Positions 55,295 through 61,426 of a stretch of 64,000 nucleotides of DNA are shown here, piece by piece. The notes under the pieces are model-generated. The model made no database searches and was not told where the DNA came from. It saw only the letters and a list, made by a program, of their open reading frames with translations. Position numbers and translations under genes: made by a program. Position 1 is the first letter of the stretch, and each line of letters opens with the position of its first letter. This DNA is from Bacillota bacterium (GTDB taxonomy: Bacteria > Bacillota > UBA4882 > UBA10575): positions 1 through 64,000 of the forward strand of contig JAAYHQ010000063.1 in NCBI GenBank assembly GCA_012727425.1, read 5' to 3'.

Positions 55295-56129
55295 GAGCAT
55301 TTTTTAATCTTTCGATATGGAGCGTCAGGTAACCCAGTTCTTCCGGGGGGACCTCCGCATAGAGCTCCTCCTCCATCATCTTGCCCACCAACCGGGCCAA
55401 ACGATAGGATTCCTTATAGGTTTTCTTGATGGCGGGCAAGAGTTCGTTTTTGATCGGTTTGCCCTTGATGATTCTCTCGACCGCATAGCGAATATGCGAG
55501 GCAAACCGCGCGTAATCCAGGGACTTCCGGTCCACTGCCATCCCCAGCTCATCCTCGATAATCTCCAAGGCTGAATTACAGATATAAGCATATTTTACTG
55601 TATTGGAGAGTTGGTCCTTTGTTTTCAAGGAGTAAATATGCAGGGCAATAAACCCGGCTTCATCCTCCGGAATCTGTAGGTCAAGGGCCTGCTCCAGCAT
55701 TTTGATGGCTTCCTTGGCCAGGGCCAGTTCCTGGGGGTAGAGGGTCTCGATCTCGATCATAAATGGATTGACAATCTGATCGTTGTTTTGCAGACGGAAA
55801 ACGGTGAAGGCAATGTGGTCGGTTAAACGCACGTGGAACTCTTCGTCGAAGGGTTCACCGGTGGCCGACGAGATCATGTGTAAAATCTCCTCACAGACCC
55901 CGACCAGTCGACCGTCAACCTCCGCAATCAACTGCTTGAACTGCTGGCTGGTTTCGGGGTTCTCGATCACAAAGACCCGCTCAAAATCGGTATCGGCCGG
56001 AATCCGGTCGCCCGGTTTGGCGCCAAAACCGAGGCCTTTCTTAATCAAAATCTTTTCCGTGCCTTGGTGCTCAGCCAGGACCACATTATTGTTGAAGGAT
56101 TTAATCACCTCGTATTCGGCCGGCATCAT
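55284..56129 (-). CDS. BglG/GlcT-family transcription antiterminator
   Basis: This 281-residue RNA-binding regulator has an N-terminal CAT domain (about 1-58: YEVIKSFNNNVVLA, ILIKKGLGFGAKPGD) and two PRDs with conserved His (about 70-170: RLTDHIAFTV, FIALHIYSLK; about 180-281: FASHIRYAVER, YLTLHIERLK). PTS phosphorylation of the PRDs decides whether it binds RAT hairpins and blocks terminators. It lies between the nag operon and ptsI, both of which have leader terminators, so both are likely targets. The start after AGGAGGTG is 56129 or 56126. Confidence 0.93.
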   Translation of the reverse strand: MMPAEYEVIKSFNNNVVLAEHQGTEKILIKKGLGFGAKPGDRIPADTDFERVFVIENPETSQQFKQLIAEVDGRLVGVCEEILHMISSATGEPFDEEFHVRLTDHIAFTVFRLQNNDQIVNPFMIEIETLYPQELALAKEAIKMLEQALDLQIPEDEAGFIALHIYSLKTKDQLSNTVKYAYICNSALEIIEDELGMAVDRKSLDYARFASHIRYAVERIIKGKPIKNELLPAIKKTYKESYRLARLVGKMMEEELYAEVPPEELGYLTLHIERLKNALDN

Positions 56130-56290
56130 TTGCACCTCCTGCCCTTTCTCCACCCGACCCTAATCTATAAGCACCCGGGTTTATGCGGGTTGTGTTTAAC
56201 AACATTATAACATAATAACATAAAATTGCCTCAACTAAGTCTTTAGGGCAAAAAAAGGGACCATCCCCAAAAGCCTACTTTAATTTTTTG

Positions 56291-56319
56291 TTGCAAAACT
56301 CCCCATTCTTGGGTAAAAT
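56291..56319 (+). promoter_or_regulatory. Promoter of the ptsI operon
   Basis: TTGCAA (56291-56296), 17 bases, TAAAAT (56314-56319), starting a leader of about 115 bases before ptsI. Confidence 0.7.
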
Positions 56320-56340
56320 AAAACTACAAAAAGATATGAA

Positions 56341-56373
56341 CAGGTGTGTTACTGGTGAGCCCAGGCATTAACC
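56341..56373 (+). promoter_or_regulatory. RAT antiterminator hairpin of ptsI
   Basis: The leader contains GTTACTG, a short loop, then CAGGCATTAACC: this matches the ribonucleic antiterminator (RAT) consensus, whose core is GTTACTG...CAGGCA..AACC. Its right arm is the left arm of the terminator that follows, so the two structures exclude each other. The GlcT-type protein encoded divergently is the likely binder. Confidence 0.85.
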
Positions 56374-56414
56374 TAAGCATGAAGTTTGACGGTTAATGCC
56401 TTTTGTTATTTTTA
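56364..56414 (+). terminator. Leader terminator of ptsI
   Basis: GGCATTAACC and GGTTAATGCC form a perfect ten-pair stem, followed by TTTTGTTATTTTT. It stops ptsI transcription unless the RAT hairpin forms. Confidence 0.9.
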
Positions 56415-56442
56415 TTACTTTGACTTAAGAAGGTGATCGCAA

Positions 56443-58152
56443 ATGTACAAAGGAGTTCCTGCTTCCCCCGGCATCGCCATCGGTCCGGCGCTGGTCCTCC
56501 CGAAAAAACAGTTTCAACTGGAAAAAAGGGTGATCCAGGATGTCACCGCGGAAAAGAACCGTTTTCATCAAGCGCTGGCCGCGGCGAAATCCCGGATCGA
56601 TGATCTCATCGCCTCAGCGCAGGCACAAGGACAAACCGAAACCGCCAAAATCTTTGAGGCCCACCGCTTGATGCTGGAAGATCCGGAGTTAATCGCCGGC
56701 GTCGAAAAGCGGATCGCGGAAGAAAAGGTCAACGCCGAATTTGCCCTGGAAACAACCGTGAATTTCTACATCAACCTGCTGGCCCAGGCCAACAGTGACT
56801 ACCTGCGGGAAAGGGTGGCCGACCTTAAAGACGTGGCCGGCCATGTTCTCCAACTCCTGGCGGGGGACGGGTTACAAACACCCCACATCAAGGCGGATTG
56901 TCTGATTGTCGCCGCCGAACTCACCCCTTCCGATACCGCCCTCCTGCCCTTGGATAAAGTACAAGGTTTCATCACCGAAGTCGGCGGGGCCACGTCCCAT
57001 ACGGCCATCATCGCCCGCTCCCTGGAATTACCGGCCGTCGTCGGGGTGAAAAAGATCACGTCTGCCGTCCAAAATGGTGATCTCCTGATCATCGACGGGG
57101 AACAGGGCGCGGTTTTGGTTAACCCGGACCCCGGCACCGTCGAAGCATACCGCCGGAAACAAGCAGTCCTCCACCGCCAAAAAGAAGAGCTGGCCCGGCT
57201 AAAAGGGGTCGCCGCGCAAACAAAAAGCGGCAAAACAATCCGGCTCCTGGCCAATGTTGGCGAACCCTGGGAACTGCCGAAAGCCCTGGAGTACGGGGCC
57301 GACGGCATCGGCCTCTTCCGTACGGAGTTTTTGTTTTTAAACCGGGAAACGCTGCCCACCGAAGAAGAGCAATTCCAGGCTTACAAAGAAGTTCTGGTCA
57401 AAATGGAAGGAAAACCGGTCGTCATTCGCACCTTGGATATCGGTGGCGATAAGAATCTGCCGGCGCTCAACCTGGAACCGGAGATGAATCCCTTCCTGGG
57501 TTGCCGGGGGATCCGCTTGTGCCTAAAGGACAAAGCATTGTTCACCACCCAATTGCGGGCCCTTTACCGGGCTTCGGTCTATGGTCAGCTGAAAATTATG
57601 TTTCCGATGATCTCCAGCCTTGAAGAGTACCGGGCGGCCGTAAAGTGCGCCGAAGAAGTAAGGGCCCAACTGATCGAAGAGGGGCATCCCGTCAGTAGTC
57701 ATGTTCCCATCGGGATCATGGTCGAGGTGCCTTCTACGGCCCTCATCACCGACCTTTTTGCCAAAGAAGTGGATTTCGTCAGCATCGGTACCAACGATCT
57801 CATCCAGTATACCCTGGCCGTTGACCGGATGAATGAACAGATCTCGCACCTCTATACCCCCTTCCACCCCGCGGTTTTACGGCTGATCAAGATGGTGATC
57901 GAGCAAGCCCGCAAAGGGGGGATCGAAGTCAGTATGTGTGGAGAGATGGCGGGCGACCCCCGGTTTACCCCCCTCCTGATCGGTCTTGGCCTTGAATCCT
58001 TCAGTATGAGCCCCTCCGCCTTATTGGCGGTCAAAAAACAGATCCGGACGCTTAAAAACAGTACCGCCAAGGCCTTAGCCGAAAAAGTGCTCGCCCTTCC
58101 CACCGCGGAGCAGATCAAAGCGGTTTTAGGAAACGAGGAAAATAAGGAGTGA
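56443..58152 (+). CDS. ptsI: PTS enzyme I (phosphoenolpyruvate-protein phosphotransferase)
   Basis: This 569-residue enzyme passes phosphate from PEP to HPr. The N-terminal domain has the phosphorylated His in GGATSHTAIIARS (about 188); the C-terminal PEP domain has FRTEFLFLNR (about 292), VEVPSTALITD (about 427), and the catalytic Cys in SMCGEMAGDP (about 500). A RAT/terminator leader controls it, and an HPr gene follows after six bases. Confidence 0.97.
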   Translation: MYKGVPASPGIAIGPALVLPKKQFQLEKRVIQDVTAEKNRFHQALAAAKSRIDDLIASAQAQGQTETAKIFEAHRLMLEDPELIAGVEKRIAEEKVNAEFALETTVNFYINLLAQANSDYLRERVADLKDVAGHVLQLLAGDGLQTPHIKADCLIVAAELTPSDTALLPLDKVQGFITEVGGATSHTAIIARSLELPAVVGVKKITSAVQNGDLLIIDGEQGAVLVNPDPGTVEAYRRKQAVLHRQKEELARLKGVAAQTKSGKTIRLLANVGEPWELPKALEYGADGIGLFRTEFLFLNRETLPTEEEQFQAYKEVLVKMEGKPVVIRTLDIGGDKNLPALNLEPEMNPFLGCRGIRLCLKDKALFTTQLRALYRASVYGQLKIMFPMISSLEEYRAAVKCAEEVRAQLIEEGHPVSSHVPIGIMVEVPSTALITDLFAKEVDFVSIGTNDLIQYTLAVDRMNEQISHLYTPFHPAVLRLIKMVIEQARKGGIEVSMCGEMAGDPRFTPLLIGLGLESFSMSPSALLAVKKQIRTLKNSTAKALAEKVLALPTAEQIKAVLGNEENKE

Positions 58153-58158
58153 TTCTTC

Positions 58159-58422
58159 ATGCGCGTCTTAACCGCCACCATCAAAACAAAAACGGGCTTG
58201 CATGCCCGCCCGGCCGCCCTTTTGGTCAATACAGTCGCTCAATACAAGAGTGAGGTTAAAATCGCCAAAAATGGCCAGGAGGCCAACCTGAAAAGCCTGC
58301 TCGACCTCCTCAGTCTAGGGGCCGAACAAGGCGACCGGATCACCATCACCGTCGATGGCACGGACGAAGACGAAGTAATCGCCGCACTGCAACGGTGCGC
58401 CATGGAGAATGAGCTCTGGTAA
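58159..58422 (+). CDS. ptsH: HPr phosphocarrier of the ptsI operon
   Basis: This 87-residue HPr has the active His in TGLHARPAALL (about 15) and a Ser in LKSLLDLLSLG (about 46) for possible HPr-kinase control. It follows ptsI, the reverse of the common ptsH-ptsI order. It differs from the HPr at 45924-46193 (VNTVAQYKSEVKIAKNG against MEKAQQFASAVYLARPG), so the two may have different tasks. Confidence 0.94.
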   Translation: MRVLTATIKTKTGLHARPAALLVNTVAQYKSEVKIAKNGQEANLKSLLDLLSLGAEQGDRITITVDGTDEDEVIAALQRCAMENELW

Positions 58423-58484
58423 GTTGCTTTGCCCTTTTGCGCGGTCGCGTGACCACCCTTTTGCCCCTTCACCCTTCCCCCGTC

Positions 58485-58516
58485 AACCGGCCCCTCCTGG
58501 TGGCCGGTTTTTTATT
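58485..58516 (+). terminator. Terminator of the ptsI-ptsH operon
   Basis: AACCGGCC and GGCCGGTT pair around a short loop, followed by a run of T. The rest of 58423-58757 is C- and T-rich with no gene seen. Confidence 0.88.
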
Positions 58517-58757
58517 TTCCCCTTTTTCCGGTTTTCCGTGCTGCGCTCCGCTGTTCCTTTCCCACTTGCCGTCCCCCCTTTCCCCGTGAACCCTTCTCAC
58601 CCCGGCGTCCCGCCCCGCCCGTCCGTTTTTGGCCCTTGCCGACAGGGCGGAAAGAAAAAATGGTAAATTTTGTTTTTTTAAGTATCATCTTTTCCCCGCA
58701 AACATACAATGGTAATAACTTGTTTGCCAAAATAACTTCGGCCAACGGAGGATGCCC

Positions 58758-59597
58758 ATGAAAAAGCGTGCTCCCGTCCTTTGTTTCCACCTGGTTCTGC
58801 TTGCGGTTTTTCTGACTATACCGGCGGCGTTTGCCCACCCCAACCAGCCGTTAATTATCGATTTCCGGCCGGTCGCTCCCGTCGAAAAAATGAGTCTTTC
58901 CTTACCCTTTACCCTGCCGGTGGCCACCGCGGAAGTGGTGCGGTTTGAAGGTACCGGGCTTTGCGCGGTAAAAACCGGCCACCGACTGCCAATGGATCGT
59001 CTTACTTTTACCGTTGACCAAACAACAGAGCCCGGTGGGAAATTAACCGTCTTTCAACTCCGGATCCAACTGTTGCCTTCCGATCCCCCCGGCGCCTACG
59101 AAGGCTTGGTTTACGCGGTCTGTCCCGACGCCAAAGAGCGCCCACCCCTGCCCATTCTGGTTAAGGTCAGGGTTTTACCCTGGATCCGCCTCGAACCGGC
59201 CACCGTTGATCCACTCCTGACCATCGCCGACACGCCCTTTTTCACGGAAGATTTTTTACCGGCCCGCGCCCCGGTCAAATTATTACTGGCTTCCAATGCT
59301 CCTTGGCGCCTCTCGCTGCGGGTCGGCAGTAGAACTCCATTCCGTCCACCGCCGTTTCCACTCCAGATTAGCATCGGAAAAACCCTAAACACCACGGATT
59401 TTAAAGCAAAAATAATGCCTAGCGGCGAGTTTTATCCCGTCGCCTTTGGTGCCCCCACGGTGGTTGGTGAGGGTGCGCGCGCCACCGATTACTGGACCGA
59501 ACTCTACGTTACTGTTTCCATTCCCAATTGGTACCATTACCCCGCCGGGGATTATGACTTTCGCCTGTTTTTGACGGCCGAAACACTGGGCCCCTAA
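58758..59597 (+). CDS. Secreted protein of the chaperone/usher-like cluster (candidate subunit)
   Basis: This 279-residue protein has a signal peptide (residues 1-26, ending AFA). The mature part is beta-rich with two apparent sandwich halves: an N-terminal one (IDFRPVAP, then FQLRIQLLPSD) and a C-terminal one with VKLLLASNAPWRLSLRV (about 172-188) and the final strand motif YHYPAGDYDFRLFLTAE. A closing PAGxY strand of this sort is seen in subunits of archaic chaperone-usher (spore-coat-U-like) systems. GGAGG fits the ATG at 58758 best. It is first of four co-oriented genes leading to the usher-like protein. Its subunit role is inferred from context and shape. Confidence 0.65.
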   Translation: MKKRAPVLCFHLVLLAVFLTIPAAFAHPNQPLIIDFRPVAPVEKMSLSLPFTLPVATAEVVRFEGTGLCAVKTGHRLPMDRLTFTVDQTTEPGGKLTVFQLRIQLLPSDPPGAYEGLVYAVCPDAKERPPLPILVKVRVLPWIRLEPATVDPLLTIADTPFFTEDFLPARAPVKLLLASNAPWRLSLRVGSRTPFRPPPFPLQISIGKTLNTTDFKAKIMPSGEFYPVAFGAPTVVGEGARATDYWTELYVTVSIPNWYHYPAGDYDFRLFLTAETLGP

Positions 59598-59676
59598 AAA
59601 AGCCAGTGGTTACACTCCGGTAGAGGCGCGTGGATACCGGATTGTAATAAAAAAAGAACTAGCGAGGTTGGATAGG

Positions 59677-60492
59677 ATGAAAAAAATAACTTTGTTCTTT
59701 ATCACCCTGGCCCTCCTTTCCCTTGCTGCGGTCACGGTCGCCGGTGGCTACCCCGGGGAACTGGCCCCCGAATATCCTTGGTGGGAATACAACAATGCAA
59801 TCGATGACACCGATAAGCTGGCATACATGTTCGCCAACTTCTGGCATGACGGAAAAGTCACTTGGAACAAGACCGGCGATCAGTATACCAACATCGACTG
59901 GATTAACCGGACCGATTACGTTTTCGACGACAAGCACGTAGACGGGCAAACGGTGGAGATGACCCTGGAGGCCCGGGCTTTCATCCCCTGCTACCTTGAG
60001 ATGAAGGTCACCGGCAACAGGGGCCAGACCGGCTTGCGAAGCTACGGGCCGGGCATTAACACCAAAGCTTCTGCTTCCGGTTATCTCCTGGTCTTCGACA
60101 ATGAAATCGGCGGCTTCGTCGACGAAAAATGGAATATGCTTGGCCATAATCCCCACACCGAATTTGATTTCGACGAAGATAAGGTCTTTATTCAAGGCTG
60201 CGACATCTTTAAAGTGGAAGTTTATGCCAACGATCATTACAAGTATGAAGTTGAAGCCGGACCCTTGGTTTCCGAAAAGGGTTCTTTGCCGCTCCATATG
60301 CGCAGTGGTTACAGCATGCAACGCTTTGGCGGTACTTTCGTCTTCGATGAGGATGGCAAGATCTTTGAGGTTGCCGAAAAGGACGCTTGCGAGACATTAA
60401 CGGTCTACCACCAGTTTAGAGTCCCGTACACCCGCAATATTGCCCAGGGCCGCTATGATGGCCGGGTAATCTTCCGCGCGTATACCCTCTAG
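59677..60492 (+). CDS. Secreted protein of the chaperone/usher-like cluster (candidate main subunit)
   Basis: This 271-residue protein has a signal peptide (1-22, ending TVA). The body is strand-rich and acidic, with three Cys (IPCYLEMKV, IQGCDIFKVEV, KDACETLTV) and an end, IAQGRYDGRVIFRAYTL, with the GxYxxxVxxxxx pattern of secreted chaperone-usher subunits. It starts at 59677; a TTG nine bases earlier is less likely. A stem-loop right after the gene suggests it is made in excess over the chaperone and usher, as main subunits are. I find no other family match; the role is inferred. Confidence 0.65.
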   Translation: MKKITLFFITLALLSLAAVTVAGGYPGELAPEYPWWEYNNAIDDTDKLAYMFANFWHDGKVTWNKTGDQYTNIDWINRTDYVFDDKHVDGQTVEMTLEARAFIPCYLEMKVTGNRGQTGLRSYGPGINTKASASGYLLVFDNEIGGFVDEKWNMLGHNPHTEFDFDEDKVFIQGCDIFKVEVYANDHYKYEVEAGPLVSEKGSLPLHMRSGYSMQRFGGTFVFDEDGKIFEVAEKDACETLTVYHQFRVPYTRNIAQGRYDGRVIFRAYTL

Positions 60493-60520
60493 ACTCTCCT
60501 GCCATGCCGAATCCGAACGG

Positions 60521-60543
60521 GCTGGTGGACGCGCCCCACCAGC
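60521..60543 (+). other. Stem-loop between subunit and chaperone genes
   Basis: GCTGGTGG and CCACCAGC form an eight-pair stem without a T-run in the 90-base gap, a likely stability element lowering downstream expression. Confidence 0.6.
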
Positions 60544-60582
60544 TCTCTTTAATTGCCAATACCGACAAGGAGGAAACAGACC

Positions 60583-61383
60583 ATGTTCAAACCAACCCAA
60601 CGCCAAGTTTTTATCTGTCTAACCGTTGCGATCTGTTGCGCTTTGCTCTGCGCCCCCGCCGCCCAGGGCGTGGCCCGGGTCGAGCCCAGCAAGTTCATTT
60701 TTACATTGCCGCCGGGGGGCCGGATCACCGACGCGATCAAAGTCACCAACACCCGAGATACGGAGGTGGAATTTACCGCCGTCATTTACGACTGGACCTT
60801 AGACCAAGAAGGCCGCCTCGTCACTTTCCGCGCCGGCGAACGGGCGGATACCCTCGACGGTTTGATTAAATTTAACCCCCGCCGGTTCAAACTGGCCCCC
60901 GGCCAAAGCCAGTATGTCCGCTTCACCTTAACCGCACCCAAAAGCGGCGACTGGCTGGAAAGGAGGGGGATCATCTTTTTCGAAGAAAGCCGCCCATCCT
61001 CCGACCCGCTGGGTTCAACCATGGTTTTCCAGGTTGGGACCACAGTTTATCTCTCCTTTACCGAAACCGTTCATTCCTTCCGTTTATTGGGGGTAAAGGT
61101 GGAAGCAACGCCGCATGGTCCGCCGGCGATCCTGCTCGGTGTGGCGAACGAAGGACAAGCGCACATCCGCTACCAGATTGCCTACCAAATCAGCGGCGAA
61201 GACGGAACCCCATATGCCGAAGGCGCCGGGGACGAACAACTGATCCTTCCGGACAGCCGCGGCCTGCTAACCTTGCCGATCCAGGCCGATCTGCCCGCCG
61301 GTAACTACCGGTTGTCGTTAAATCTAAGTTTTGCGGGGACAACCGAAACACTCACGTCCGAAGTCCCCTTTATCATACCCTGA
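60583..61383 (+). CDS. PapD-like periplasmic chaperone
   Basis: This 266-residue protein has a signal peptide (about 1-30, ending AQG) and then the two-domain immunoglobulin-like layout of pilus chaperones. Domain 1 (about 31-155) opens with VEPSKFIFTLPPGG and the strand AIKVTNT, and carries the G1-like donor strand IKFNPRRFKLAPGQSQYVRF (about 105-124) followed by ERRGIIFFEE. Domain 2 (about 160-266) ends with the strand pattern AGNYRLSLNLSF. The start at 60583 follows AAGGAGG. It lies between the candidate subunits and the usher-like gene. In chaperone-usher systems it would fold subunits and bring them to the usher. Confidence 0.82.
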   Translation: MFKPTQRQVFICLTVAICCALLCAPAAQGVARVEPSKFIFTLPPGGRITDAIKVTNTRDTEVEFTAVIYDWTLDQEGRLVTFRAGERADTLDGLIKFNPRRFKLAPGQSQYVRFTLTAPKSGDWLERRGIIFFEESRPSSDPLGSTMVFQVGTTVYLSFTETVHSFRLLGVKVEATPHGPPAILLGVANEGQAHIRYQIAYQISGEDGTPYAEGAGDEQLILPDSRGLLTLPIQADLPAGNYRLSLNLSFAGTTETLTSEVPFIIP

Positions 61384-61426
61384 ATGGTCTTTTCTTTAAG
61401 CCGGAAGAAAGGGGGGAATTAAGATA

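Noticed and set aside
58409-58666. 85-residue frame after the second HPr gene
   Set aside because: Low-complexity Pro/Phe/Arg composition, spans a terminator, no ribosome site.
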